Below are positions 16,883-26,371 of a DNA stretch of 64,000 nucleotides, piece after piece. This DNA is from WHSW01 sp963828755. Its GTDB lineage: Bacteria > Actinomycetota > Thermoleophilia > Solirubrobacterales > 70-9. How positions within the stretch are numbered: position 1 is the first letter of the stretch; each line of letters starts with the position of its first letter. Location of the stretch: NCBI GenBank assembly GCA_963828755.1, contig CAWHFY010000019.1:1-64000 (forward strand). The letters run 5' to 3'. Under the pieces are notes generated by a model. It did not search any database. It saw nothing but the letters and a program-made list of their open reading frames with translations, and had not been told where the DNA came from. The translations under genes and the position numbers were made by a program.

Positions 16883-18628
16883 TCAGCCGAAGGTGAATGC
16901 ATAGCCCTCGATGCCGTCGTCGAAGCGCAGCTCGAGCGTGTGCTCACCCGCCTGCGGCAGGTCGACCAGCCGGTAGAGGCGCTGCTCGGCGATCGTCGCG
17001 GTGGCGTTGGTGACGTCGTCGCCGGCGTTCGCGTCGGAGATCGGCTCGCCGTCGAGCACGACCCCGACCTGGCGCGGCCCGTCGGGCGAGCCGAGCACGA
17101 GGAACACGCGCCGGGCCTTGAACCCGAGACCGATCGTCGCCGCGTCGCCCGCGGTCGCGGTCTCGTCGTCGATCTCCCAGTCCCCTCCGTAGCCGAACTG
17201 GTTGAGGTCCAGCTTCGACGCCTCGAGCACGCCGTAGTCCTTGCTGCCGGGCTGCGGCCCGTTGACCCAGCCCTGCGCTCGCGCGGTCCCGAGGTAGGTC
17301 TCCGGCGTTCGCAGCGCGCGGTCCGCGGTCTCGACCTCGCCCTCGGGCTTTGCCTCGCCACCGAGCTTCGCGTCGCCGGTCTCCGCGAGCAGCGAGCGGA
17401 TCGCCTGCTCGGTCTGGTCGTAGTCGCCCTCGCCGAAATGCACGTACCGGACGTGGCCGTTTGCGTCGATCAAATACTTGGCCGGCCAGTACTGGTTCGC
17501 GAACGCGTTCCAGGTGCCGAGGTCGTTGTCCTGGACCACCGGGTAGGAGATCCCGTAGCGGCCGATCGCGTCCTCGACGTTGCCGGCGTCCTTTTCGAAC
17601 GCGAACTCGGGCGAGTGGACGCCGACCACCGTCAGCCCGTGGTCGCGGTAGGCCGAATCCCAGGACTTGACATAGGGAAGGGTGCGGAGGCAGTTGATGC
17701 ACGTATAGGTCCAGAAGTCGATCAGCACCACCCGGCCCTGGCCCTTGGTCAGCTCGGCGATCGAGAGCGGCTCGCCGTCGGTGTTGAACCACTCCCCCGT
17801 GTCGACGAAGTCGGGCGCCGGCCCGTAATCGGGCAGCTTCGAGCCGGCCTCCGCCTGCGCGCCGCCGCCCTCCTGCGCTGCGGTGTGGCCGCCGCGGACC
17901 TGGGCGAGGTCGTCGGCGACGGCGCTCGAGCCCTCGAGCTCGCCGCTCGGGTTCACGAGCACCGACGGCAGGTCGTCGGCGATCGCGTTCTGGAACTTGA
18001 GATCGAGGTCGGCGGTCATCGCGACCGCGACCATGACCATGACCGCACCGGTGGCGGCCTGCACCCAGGCGCGCGCCGGCTTGATCCGGTCGACGAGCTT
18101 GCGCCCGCCGAGCATCAGCCCATACAGGACGACGCCGGAGCCGAGCGCGTAGGCGAACGCGACCGCGAGCTTGCCCGCGGTGAAGTCCTGCGACGCCGAG
18201 ACGGTGATCACCCCGGCGAGGATCGGCCCGGCGCAGGGCGTGTAGACGAGGCCGAGGCTGGCGCCGAGCAGCAACCCGGAGCCGAAGCCGTCGCCGCCGA
18301 CCCGTGCCGGGCCCGGAGCAATCCGGCTGCCGAACGCCTCGATCCGGTCGCCGAGCCCGGGGATCAGCAGGATGATGCCGAACGCGAACAGGGTGACGAT
18401 CGCGAGCGTCCGGATCAGGTCGTCGGGCAGCCCGAGCGCGTCGATCACGTAGACGAGCGCGATCGTCGCGAAGGTGAACGCGAGCACCAGTCCGGTGACG
18501 ACGCCGAGCGGGCGGCGCCGGCCGCCGGTCACCCCGGCGCCGAGGACCGCGGGCAGCACCGGCAGCACGCATGGCGACAGGGCTGTCGCGGCGCCCGCCA
18601 AGAGCGCGAACAGCATCAGCAGGACCAT
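16883..18628 (-). CDS. dipZ: DipZ: CcdA-type membrane reductase fused to TlpA-like thioredoxin
   Basis: 581 residues. An N-terminal CcdA/DsbD-beta membrane domain (about residues 1-205) has the two redox Cys in ALSPCVLP (Cys20) and VYTPCAGP (Cys132). After a linker comes a TlpA/thioredoxin domain with active site CINC (Cys310, Cys313) in VLIDFWTYTCINCLRTLP. A C-terminal beta domain (about 430-581, ending DDGIEGYAFTFG) matches the carbohydrate-binding-like third domain of mycobacterial DipZ. It should carry electrons across the membrane to extracytoplasmic thiols or cytochrome c maturation. All key cysteines are present. Confidence 0.85.
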   Translation of the reverse strand: MVLLMLFALLAGAATALSPCVLPVLPAVLGAGVTGGRRRPLGVVTGLVLAFTFATIALVYVIDALGLPDDLIRTLAIVTLFAFGIILLIPGLGDRIEAFGSRIAPGPARVGGDGFGSGLLLGASLGLVYTPCAGPILAGVITVSASQDFTAGKLAVAFAYALGSGVVLYGLMLGGRKLVDRIKPARAWVQAATGAVMVMVAVAMTADLDLKFQNAIADDLPSVLVNPSGELEGSSAVADDLAQVRGGHTAAQEGGGAQAEAGSKLPDYGPAPDFVDTGEWFNTDGEPLSIAELTKGQGRVVLIDFWTYTCINCLRTLPYVKSWDSAYRDHGLTVVGVHSPEFAFEKDAGNVEDAIGRYGISYPVVQDNDLGTWNAFANQYWPAKYLIDANGHVRYVHFGEGDYDQTEQAIRSLLAETGDAKLGGEAKPEGEVETADRALRTPETYLGTARAQGWVNGPQPGSKDYGVLEASKLDLNQFGYGGDWEIDDETATAGDAATIGLGFKARRVFLVLGSPDGPRQVGVVLDGEPISDANAGDDVTNATATIAEQRLYRLVDLPQAGEHTLELRFDDGIEGYAFTFG

Positions 18629-18713
18629 CTGGTCCTTAGCGTCTCGCGAGCGGGTAAACCGTTACTGAAGGCACGCCCATCACCCGTGCCTACGCAAGGC
18701 GCGCCGCGATCGA

Positions 18714-19826
18714 TCAGCCGCGCCGGCGGCAGCGATACAGCTTCACCCGGTCGTCGATCCCCTTCAACCGGCGCTCGCCTGCGAACGACCAGGCGTACAC
18801 GTCGGCGAGCGCCTCGCGGACGGGCTCGGTGACCAGGACGCTCGCCGGGCGGGCGATCGCGGTGACCCGGCTCGCCAGGTTGACCGGGCGGCCGTACCAG
18901 TCCCCCGCCCGCGCGAGCGCCTGGCCGCTCGCGACCCCGGCGCGCAGCAGCGGGAAGTCCTCCCCCTCGTTCTCGGCCGCCTCCACCAGCGCGAGCGCGG
19001 CCTCGACCACCGGGGCCGGCTCGGGCCCGACGACCATCGCCGCGTCGCCGATCATCTTCACCAGCCGAACCGGGGGCTCCACCACCGACGCGGCGAGCTC
19101 GCCGAGGCGGCCGGTCACGGCACCGAGCGCGGTCGGGTCGAGCGTCTCGCCGAGCTGGGTGAACCCGACCATGTCGGCGAAGCAGACCGTCGCCTCGTCG
19201 GCGGCGGTGGGGCGGCCCGAGGAGAGCTCGGCGATGTCGAAGGCGTCGTGGCGGATCTGCTCGCGCAGGTGCAGGGCGAGGGTGTAGGAGAGCGTCTCGC
19301 CGATCAGCGGCAGGAACTCCTCGGCGACCGCGGCGAAGCGGTGCGCGACGTCGTACTCGGTGTCGCCCTCGCGCATGAACGCGTCAGCGATCAGGCGCCG
19401 GTTGGCGGCGGCGAGCTGGGACATCGTCATCCCGAGCAGGCGGGCGATCTCCAGCACCCCCTCCTCCGGGATACCGGCGTCGAGCAACCGCTGGACCCGC
19501 GCCGCGGCCTCGACGTCACGCGCGGAGTAGATCTCGGCGTCCTCGGACGAGAGTGCCATCCCGAGCGCCCGCCACTCCCGCTCGAGGAATTCGCGGTCGA
19601 CCCCAGCGCGCTCGGCGACCTCGGCCGAGTTGAAGCGCTCGTCGCTGCCGCTCAGGATCCGCTCGACCGGGAGCACCGCGAGCCGCTGCTCCTCGACCGC
19701 GACCCGAAGCTCGTCGAGCGGGACGCCCTGGTCGGCGAGCTCGCGCAGCAGCTTCAGCCGCGCCTCGCGCGCGCGGCCCTCGACGCCCTCGAGCAGTCCC
19801 TCGGATTCGAAGTCGACCTCCGTCAT
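18714..19826 (-). CDS. Class III adenylate/guanylate cyclase
   Basis: The C-terminal catalytic domain reads TVCFADMVGFTQLGETLDPT (first metal Asp), LVKMIGDAAMVVGPEPAPVV (second metal Asp), RAGVASGQALARAGDWYGRP and PVNLASRVTAIARPASVLVT. The N-terminal ~190 residues form a helical, MerR/HTH-like regulatory region (RFNSAEVAERAGVDREFLER, SARDVEAAARVQRLLDAGIP), typical of soluble actinobacterial adenylate cyclases. No membrane segment, so cytosolic. It should make cAMP or cGMP. The start MTEVDF at 19826 lies 37 bp from the divergent Lon-N gene. Confidence 0.85.
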   Translation of the reverse strand: MTEVDFESEGLLEGVEGRAREARLKLLRELADQGVPLDELRVAVEEQRLAVLPVERILSGSDERFNSAEVAERAGVDREFLEREWRALGMALSSEDAEIYSARDVEAAARVQRLLDAGIPEEGVLEIARLLGMTMSQLAAANRRLIADAFMREGDTEYDVAHRFAAVAEEFLPLIGETLSYTLALHLREQIRHDAFDIAELSSGRPTAADEATVCFADMVGFTQLGETLDPTALGAVTGRLGELAASVVEPPVRLVKMIGDAAMVVGPEPAPVVEAALALVEAAENEGEDFPLLRAGVASGQALARAGDWYGRPVNLASRVTAIARPASVLVTEPVREALADVYAWSFAGERRLKGIDDRVKLYRCRRRG

Positions 19827-19863
19827 CGCCGAGCGCATTGTTGCCGGGTCCTAGACTTGGCGC

Positions 19864-20490
19864 ATGGCGGGCGATGGCGTCGAGCTGCCGATCTTCGAGT
19901 TACCCCTGGTCCTTTTGCCCGGCGAGCTCCTGCCGCTGCACATCTTCGAGGAACGCTACAAGCGGATGGTCGCCACCTGCCTGGAGCACGAGCAGCCGTT
20001 CGGGATCGTGTTCCGCGACGAGGACGGCGGCGCCCGGCGGATCGGCTGCGAGGCGCGGGTGACCGAGGTCACCGAGCGCTTCGACGACGGCCGGCTCAAC
20101 ATCGTCGTCACCGGCGAGCGCCCGTTCCGCGTCCTCGACCGCTTCGAGGGGGCCGACTACCCGGCCGGCGAGGTCGAGCCGGTCGACTCGAGCGCCGACG
20201 CCGGGCCCGCGGCGTCAGCCGAGGCAGCGCAGGACGCGTTCGCCGAGCTGGTCCGCAGGGTCGGAGGCGAGCCTCCTCCGGAGCTCTCCGACTACGACGC
20301 CTACGCGATCGCCGCCCGCGTCGAACTGCCCGCCGAGACCAAGCAGGAACTGCTCGAGGAGCGTTCCGAGCAGGAGCGGATGACCGTCCTCGCTGCCGCG
20401 CTCAGCACCCTTGTCGACGCCGTCGCCCGCTCACGCGACGTCGCCGAGCGGGCGAAGCTCAACGGCAAGGTCGTGATCGGCGACCTTTAG
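19864..20490 (+). CDS. Lon N-terminal (LON/PUA-like) domain protein
   Basis: 208 residues: IFELPLVLLPGELLPLHIFE, ERYKRMVATCLEHEQPFGIV, GCEARVTEVTERFDDGRLNI and TGERPFRVLD, the substrate-recognition domain of Lon protease without AAA+ or protease parts. Such stand-alone LON proteins are widespread and their role is unknown; a substrate-binding or adaptor role is a guess. The C-terminal helical segment (ETKQELLEERSEQERMTVLA) matches the helical part of LON-N. Confidence 0.85.
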   Translation: MAGDGVELPIFELPLVLLPGELLPLHIFEERYKRMVATCLEHEQPFGIVFRDEDGGARRIGCEARVTEVTERFDDGRLNIVVTGERPFRVLDRFEGADYPAGEVEPVDSSADAGPAASAEAAQDAFAELVRRVGGEPPPELSDYDAYAIAARVELPAETKQELLEERSEQERMTVLAAALSTLVDAVARSRDVAERAKLNGKVVIGDL

Positions 20491-20550
20491 GGGCACGCGG
20501 CGCGGCTGCCGGCCGTCTCGCCCCGCGGCCGCCTCCGGACTCGCTTGGCG

Positions 20551-21280
20551 ATGATCGACCTGCACTCCCACCTGCTCCCCGGCGTCGACGACGGAGCCCT
20601 CGATCCGGACCGACAGCCTGGCGATGGCCAGGGTCGCCGAGAGCGACGGCGTCGAGCTGGTCTGCGCCACTCCGCACATCCGCGACGACCACGACGTCCT
20701 CATCGACGAACTGGCTGCGCGGGTGGCCACGCTCAACGGCGAACTCGAACGGGCGGGCATCGCGACCCGGGCGACCAGCGGCGGCGAGGTGGCGGCGCCG
20801 ATCGTCGACCGGCTCTCCGACGAGGACCTCGCCGCGCTCACGCTCGGCGGCGGCGGGCTCTGGATCCTGCTCGAGCCGCCGTCCGGCCCCCTCGACGAAG
20901 CGATCGCCAAAGCCGTCGAACACCTCCGGAAGCGCGGGTACCGGGCGCTGATCGCCCATCCCGAGCGCCACCTGGGCGTGGACTTCGAGCTTCGCCTCGC
21001 ACAGCTCATCGAGGCGGGCGCGCTGATCCAGGTGACGGCGGCGTACGTGGTCGAGGACGAGCGCGACACCTTCCTCGATCTCGCCGCGCGCGGCCTGCTG
21101 CACGTGCTCGGAAGTGACGCGCACTCATCGCACGGCGGCCGCAGGCTGGCGATCTCGGAAGGGCTCGATCGGCTTGCCGGGCTGCCGCACTTCGACTGGA
21201 TCGCGCGCGATGCGCCCGCTGCGATCGTCGCGGGCGAGTCGATCGCTCCGCCCGTGGCGCCGCGCCCGTCAGCCCGATAG
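20551..21280 (+). CDS. PHP-type protein-tyrosine phosphatase (CpsB/YwqE-like), one frameshift
   Basis: It begins MIDLHSHLLPGVDDG, the PHP metal-binding HSHLLPGVDDG. A single extra base near 20603 separates this from SIRTDSLAMARVAESDGVEL, CATPHIRDDHDVLID, YRALIAHPERHLGVDFELRL and LHVLGSDAHSSHGGRRLAIS, which hold the remaining metal ligands (HPER, SDAHS). About 242 residues. CpsB-type enzymes dephosphorylate tyrosine kinases that control capsule or exopolysaccharide chain length; no such kinase lies nearby. It converges with and overlaps the PfkB gene end by about 12 bp. Confidence 0.8.
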
Positions 21281-22253
21281 CGGCCGCAACTCGACCTGAT
21301 CGGCGAGCTCCTCGACCACGACGCTGGCACCCGACCCGAGGCCGTGGCGCAGGAAGTTGGCCGCTCCGGCGGCGGCCGCGAGCACCAGGGCCTGATCCGA
21401 GCTCGATGCCGCGCGCCCACGCCGCTGCGAGCGCGCCCGTCATCGAATCGCCGCAGCCCTCGCGGTGACCGCGCTCGAAGCGCGGCGGGACCAGCTCGAG
21501 TACGTCATCGCCGCGATAGACGATCGCCGGCTCGCCGCCGCGCGTGACGACCACCGTGCTTGCGCCCAGCGCGCGCAGGCGATCGACGGCCGCTGCTCGC
21601 TGGGCGTCGGTGTCGACCGGGCCGGTGACGAACTCGGCGAGCTCCCAGTCGTTCAGCTTCACCAAGTCGGGCCGGCCCCCGAGCGCGTGATCGAGCCGCG
21701 GTGTGGAGAGATCGACGATCACCGGGGTGCCGTTCTCGCGCACGTCCCTGACGATGTCGCCGTAGATCGTGTCGGGGAGCGCCTCCGCCGGATATGGGTT
21801 GCAGACGACGAGGACCTCGGCCGAGAGCGCGGCCGCGCAGGTGATCGAGAACAGGTCGTCGAGCTCGTGTCGTGACGGCGCCTCGGCGAGTGCAGCGGCC
21901 ACCACCTCGCGGCTGCCGGTGCGACGGTCGACCACATAGCAACCGCTGGGTCCCGCCGTTCGCGCGAGCCGCGTCTCACCGGGGAGCCGTTCGAGCAGGG
22001 TCTCGAGGACGCTCCCCGTTTCGCCGCCGATCAGCCCGCAGAGGACCGAGTGGGCGCCGAGCTCGCCCGCCATCCGCGTCACCCAGACACCCTGGCCGGC
22101 CGGGTGAAGATGGACGTCATCCCCGTCGCCGCGCCGCTCGAGCGTCACCGACAGCAGTGGGTGGGGTCCGAAGACCGCGACGACCGGCTTCGCGCCCGAC
22201 GGCTGGGAGGGGTCCGTCACCACCGGCAAACCTATCGGGGGCGCAGCCACCAT
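21269..22253 (-). CDS. PfkB-family carbohydrate kinase (one frameshift)
   Basis: A ribokinase-like protein: VAVFGPHPLLSVTLERRGDG, HLHPAGQGVWVTRMAGELGA (the N-terminal GG-like loop), LVKLNDWELAEFVTGPVDTD, STVVVTRGGEPAIVYRGDDV, and the catalytic motif HREGCGDSMTGALAAAWARG with the Asp base in GCGDS. A one-base shift near 21388 separates this from the end, DQALVLAAAAGAANFLRHGL. Phosphorylates a sugar or sugar phosphate with ATP. The conserved GAGD is GCGD here, and the N-terminal glycine pair is altered, so the substrate may be unusual. Start uncertain: ATG at 22253, GTG at 22220 possible. Confidence 0.75.
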
Positions 22254-22327
22254 TGGTCTTAGTCGAGGGAGCTTCGCGAAGGCCGGGCTTCGGAGCCGCA
22301 ACAAAGGGCAGGTAGATTGCGAAGCTG

Positions 22328-23302
22328 ATGTTCACCCAGGTACTCGGCGCCACCCGCGCGACGGCTTCGGTAATGGCGCGGGATCTGCTCGGCTCCCGAG
22401 CCGAGGACCCGCTGGCCGAGCGCGACCCGCAGTTCATCCGCGAGACCCTGCCCGGGTTGGGCCGCTTGGCGCAGCTCTACTTCCGCCCCAAGGTGCGAGG
22501 GCTCGAGCAGATCCCGCCCGAGGGGCCGGTGCTGCTGGTCGGCAATCACTCAGGCGGGACGCTGATCGCCGACACGTTCGCCTTCGCCTACTGCTTCTAC
22601 GACCACTTCGGGCCCGACCGGCTGTTCCACCAGCTCGCCCACGACCTGGTCTTCCAGGTGCCAGGCCTCGCACCCCTGCGCAAGTACGGGACGATCCCGG
22701 CCAACCACGAGAACGCGACGGCGGCGCTCAGTAAGGGGGCCGCGCTCCTGGTCTACCCGGGCGGTGATCACGAGACTTACCGCCCCTCCTGGCAATCGGG
22801 CGAGATCGAGTTCGGCCACCGCAGCGGCTTCGTCCGCCTTGCGCTGACGACCGACGTGCCGATCGTCCCGGTCGTCGCAATCGGAGGGCAGGAGACCGCT
22901 CTCTTCCTGACCCGCGGCGAGCGGCTCTCTCACCTGCTTGCCCTCGACCGGCTGCTGCGCCTCAAGGTTCTGCCGATCCAGGTCGGGCCTCCCTTCGGCC
23001 TGACCGTGCTGGACCTCCCGGGCCGGATCCCGCTGCCCTCCCAGATCACGATCCAGGTCCTGCCCAGGATCGACCTGCGGCGCCGATTCGGGCCCGACCC
23101 CGATGAGGAAGCGATTTACCACGCGGTCACGGCGATCATGCAGGAGGCGCTCGACGAGCTCTCGGCCGCGCGCGACCTACCGGTGGTCGGCACACTCGGT
23201 TCGCGCGACGAGGAGAGCGAGGTTGTCGAGGACCTCGAGCACGGTGGCCTGGAGCGGGAGATCGAGGCGGCGATCGAGGCCGAGAACTCGCGGCACGGCT
23301 AG
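22328..23302 (+). CDS. PlsC-like lysophospholipid acyltransferase
   Basis: 324 residues: VRGLEQIPPEGPVLLVGNHS followed by GG and a downstream Asp (the NH...D active-site block), ALLVYPGGDHETYRPSW (equivalent to the FPEG block), and VPIVPVVAIGG. This variant with NHSGG and YPGGDHE is typical of the acyltransferases related to diacylglycerol acyltransferases in actinobacteria rather than canonical PlsC. It probably esterifies a lysolipid or diglyceride at the inner membrane. The ATG at 22328 is 74 bp from the divergent PfkB start. Confidence 0.8.
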   Translation: MFTQVLGATRATASVMARDLLGSRAEDPLAERDPQFIRETLPGLGRLAQLYFRPKVRGLEQIPPEGPVLLVGNHSGGTLIADTFAFAYCFYDHFGPDRLFHQLAHDLVFQVPGLAPLRKYGTIPANHENATAALSKGAALLVYPGGDHETYRPSWQSGEIEFGHRSGFVRLALTTDVPIVPVVAIGGQETALFLTRGERLSHLLALDRLLRLKVLPIQVGPPFGLTVLDLPGRIPLPSQITIQVLPRIDLRRRFGPDPDEEAIYHAVTAIMQEALDELSAARDLPVVGTLGSRDEESEVVEDLEHGGLEREIEAAIEAENSRHG

Positions 23303-23346
23303 GAACGCATGCAAAGCGACACCCCGCCGGGCCCACGACACCGCGC

Positions 23347-24834
23347 TCAGGCGACCGCCACCGCCCCACCCCGCCGCGGGTCGCCGGCGCCGGCGAGTCG
23401 GCCCGTAGACGGATCGCGGGTGACGGCGTGAACGCCGCCGAAGAAAACGTTGTGGTCCGGCCAGCGGACGATCCCGTAACCGCGCTCGGCCAGCCGGTCG
23501 AGCGCGCCCTCGTCGATCCCGGGCTCGGCCTGGACCTCGCCGGACTCGAAGTGCACGCGCGGCGCGTTGACCGCCGCCTCGATCGCGCAGCCGTCGCAGA
23601 CCAGCCTCACGATCGTCTGCAGGATCGCCGAGCGGATCCGGTTCGAGCCGGCGCTGCCGAGCCCGGCCTCCAGCTCGCCGTCGCGCAGAATCACCGTGGG
23701 CGACATCATCGATGGGACGCGGCGGCCCGCCGGGTGACGGTGAAAGCCGAGCGGGTTCAGGTCCTGCTCGCCCAGCATGTTGTTGACGTGCAGGCCGGTG
23801 CCGGGGACGATGACCCCTGAGCCGGTCCCGTTGGAGCACGTGACCGCGGCGCAGGTGCCGTCAGCGTCGATCGCGGTGATGTGGGTGGTCGAGCCGAGCC
23901 GGTCGGCGGCGAGGAAGCTGCGCGCGAACCCGTCCTCGTAGAGGCCGTCGGCGAACTCACGGGTGCGCTGGCGCTGCGCGGCGTCCATGACCTCGACCAG
24001 GCGCTCCGCGCCGACCGGCCCATCGGCCCGCTCGAGCAGCTCGAGCGCGAACGCGATCAGAATCCCGCCCGATGAGGGCGGCGGATTGGTGAGCACCTCG
24101 CGCCCTTGGAAGCGCGCGCTCACCGGGACCCGGGCAATCGGCTCGTAGGCGGCGAGGTCGCCGGTTCCGAGGGTGCCGCCGCGCTCAACGACCCACTCGG
24201 CGACCCGGGCGGCGACGTCCCCGCGGTAATACGGCTCCGCGCCCTCCGACCCGAGCCGCTCGAGCGCGTCGCCGAGCTCCGGAAAGCGAAACAGGTCCCC
24301 GGCGTCGAGCAGGTCGCCGCCGGGCGCGTAGATCTCCCGGGCCGCCTCGTAGTGAGTGAGGATCGGCGCCAGGATCGCGATGAAGTACGCCTGCTCGGCG
24401 TTGACCTCGACCCCGTCGCGGGCCAGTCGCGCCGCCGGGGCGGCGAGCTCGGCCAGCGGCATCGTCCCGAACTGCTCGACCGCGCGCTCCAGCCCGGCGG
24501 GCGTTCCGGGAACCCCGCACGAGGCCGCCCCGACGTGGAACACCTGGGTCGAGTGCTCGGTGAAGTGAACCGCGATCGGGACCAGTTCCGAGCCGCGCTC
24601 GATCCCGTCGGCTCCCGGCGCGGCGACGAAGAAGTCGAGCACCACGGTCTCGGACCCGCGGCGGACGAGCATGTAACCCCCGGCGCCGAGCCCGGTCAGC
24701 GGGCTCTCGGTGACGCACGAGGCCATCACCGCGGCGACCGCGGCGTCGACCGCGTTGCCGCCCTCGCGCAGGACCCTGGCCCCCGCCTCGGCGGTGACCG
24801 GGTGGCCGGCAGCGACTACGCCGCGTTGAGCCAT
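23347..24834 (-). CDS. ggt: Gamma-glutamyltranspeptidase family protein
   Basis: 495 residues. AGHPVTAEAGARVLREGGNA and LTGLGAGGYMLVRRG are the large-subunit landmarks. Autoprocessing before the catalytic Thr is expected in GSTTHITAIDADG (Thr about 316), followed by NGTGSGVIVPGTGLHVNNML and SMMSPTVILRDG of the small subunit. GGT removes or transfers the gamma-glutamyl group of glutathione-like peptides. No signal peptide is seen, so it is probably cytoplasmic, unlike the E. coli enzyme; cytosolic actinobacterial members are often of unknown substrate. Intact. Confidence 0.85.
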   Translation of the reverse strand: MAQRGVVAAGHPVTAEAGARVLREGGNAVDAAVAAVMASCVTESPLTGLGAGGYMLVRRGSETVVLDFFVAAPGADGIERGSELVPIAVHFTEHSTQVFHVGAASCGVPGTPAGLERAVEQFGTMPLAELAAPAARLARDGVEVNAEQAYFIAILAPILTHYEAAREIYAPGGDLLDAGDLFRFPELGDALERLGSEGAEPYYRGDVAARVAEWVVERGGTLGTGDLAAYEPIARVPVSARFQGREVLTNPPPSSGGILIAFALELLERADGPVGAERLVEVMDAAQRQRTREFADGLYEDGFARSFLAADRLGSTTHITAIDADGTCAAVTCSNGTGSGVIVPGTGLHVNNMLGEQDLNPLGFHRHPAGRRVPSMMSPTVILRDGELEAGLGSAGSNRIRSAILQTIVRLVCDGCAIEAAVNAPRVHFESGEVQAEPGIDEGALDRLAERGYGIVRWPDHNVFFGGVHAVTRDPSTGRLAGAGDPRRGGAVAVA

Positions 24835-24883
24835 CGCAGCGGCACGTTACGGCGTCGGCCCGACGCCCGCGTGCGCTTCGCGA

Positions 24884-26371
24884 TCAGCGACCGGGAACGT
24901 ATTCCGGGACGTCGAGATCGAGGTCGCGCGAGCGCGACTCGCGGCTCGACGCCGGGCGGCGCTCGGCCTGGCGGGACGCCGACGAGCTCACCTCGAGCGC
25001 GCGGCGCTCGCCCAGCGCCGGACGGTCGGCGCGGCGGCCGCTCTCGTCGAAGCGGGTCGCGATCACGGTGATCCAGACCTCGTCCTCGATCGACTCGTCG
25101 ATGTTGGCGCCGAAGATTATGTTGGCCTCCGGGTGCGCAGCCTCCTGGACGATCTTCGCGGCCTCGGAGACCTCGAGCAGGCTGAGCCCGTCGCCGCCGG
25201 TGATCGACAGCAGGATCGACCGGGCGCCGTCGACCGAGGTCTCCAGCAGCGGTGATGAGACGGCGCTCTCGGCCGCCTCCACCGCGCGGTTGTCGCCGCT
25301 TCCCATGCCGATCCCGAGCAGAGCCTGGCCAGCATCGCGCATCGTGGTGCGGACATCGGCGAAGTCGAGGTTGATCATCCCGGGCAGCGTGATCAGCTCG
25401 GAGATCCCCTGGACGCCCTGGCGCAGGACGTCGTCGGCGACCTGGAAGGCCTCAACCATCGTCGTCGTCTTCGCCAGCACGGTGAGCAGGCGCTCGTTCG
25501 GGACCACGATCAGCGTGTCGACCTCGGAGCCGAGCGCCTTGACGCCCTCCTCGGCCTGGCTCGCGCGGCGCGAGCCCTCGAACTTGAACGGCTTGGTCAC
25601 GATGCCGACGGTCAGCGAGCCGACGTCGCGGGCGAGGCGCGCGATCACCGGCGCCGCGCCGGTGCCCGTGCCGCCGCCGGCGCCGCAGGTGACGAAGACC
25701 ATGTCGGAGCCCTTCAGCAGGCGCTTGATCTTGTCCTGCTCCTCGAACGCGGCGCGGTAGCCGAGCTCGGGGTTGGAGCCGGCGCCGAGGCCGCGCTGCA
25801 TCCCGCTGCCGAGGTGGACGGTGACGTCTGCGTTCGACTGCTGCAGGGACTGAAGATCGGTGTTGACGGCCATGAACTCGACCCCGGGAATGCCCGCGTC
25901 AACCATCCGGTTGATCGCGTTGACCCCGGCGCCGCCGACCCCGACGACCCGGATCACGGGGGCGTGCGGCTCGGCGTTGCGGTAGTCGCTGCCGTAGCTG
26001 GGCTCCTCGCGGCCGTACGTCGGCCCGTCAGCGTCGAGGACGTCGTCGGCGAAGATTCGGGAGAGACGTTCCTTGGCCGCGGGCGGCTCCTCGGCGCGGT
26101 AGGCACGCACCTGCTCGGCGGGCCGCTCGGGCTCGGGCTCGGCCTGGTCGAAGGGCGCCTGCTCGTCGGCCTCGAGCTCGGAGGCGCGCTCCGGCTCGGG
26201 ATCAGGTTCGCGCGGCGCGGGCGCCGGCTGCTCGGACATGACCCCGGTCTCGTCGTCGGCCTCACGGTCGGGACGGGACGGAGCCTCGGGCGGATCGTCG
26301 GGATCAACGGTGGAGCGGAAGAGGTCGGCGAGCGGGCCCTCGCGCATGCTCGCCCGTTTACGACGCGCCAT
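24884..26371 (-). CDS. ftsZ: Cell division protein FtsZ with long acidic N-terminal extension
   Basis: The GTPase core starts about residue 137 (VIRVVGVGGAGVNAINRMVD), with MAVNTDLQSLQQSNAD, the tubulin signature GGGTGTG (232-238), NLDFADVRTTM (T7 synergy loop region) and NIIFGANIDES. The C-terminal tail ends DLDVPEYVPGR, an actinobacterial-type conserved peptide for partners such as SepF. Residues 1-136 are an acidic, Pro/Glu-rich low-complexity extension, absent from most FtsZ proteins. An internal Met at 45 could be an alternative start. It overlaps the parA stop by 14 bp, so the two are co-transcribed. No ftsQ, murein or other dcw genes are nearby. Confidence 0.93.
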   Translation of the reverse strand: MARRKRASMREGPLADLFRSTVDPDDPPEAPSRPDREADDETGVMSEQPAPAPREPDPEPERASELEADEQAPFDQAEPEPERPAEQVRAYRAEEPPAAKERLSRIFADDVLDADGPTYGREEPSYGSDYRNAEPHAPVIRVVGVGGAGVNAINRMVDAGIPGVEFMAVNTDLQSLQQSNADVTVHLGSGMQRGLGAGSNPELGYRAAFEEQDKIKRLLKGSDMVFVTCGAGGGTGTGAAPVIARLARDVGSLTVGIVTKPFKFEGSRRASQAEEGVKALGSEVDTLIVVPNERLLTVLAKTTTMVEAFQVADDVLRQGVQGISELITLPGMINLDFADVRTTMRDAGQALLGIGMGSGDNRAVEAAESAVSSPLLETSVDGARSILLSITGGDGLSLLEVSEAAKIVQEAAHPEANIIFGANIDESIEDEVWITVIATRFDESGRRADRPALGERRALEVSSSASRQAERRPASSRESRSRDLDLDVPEYVPGR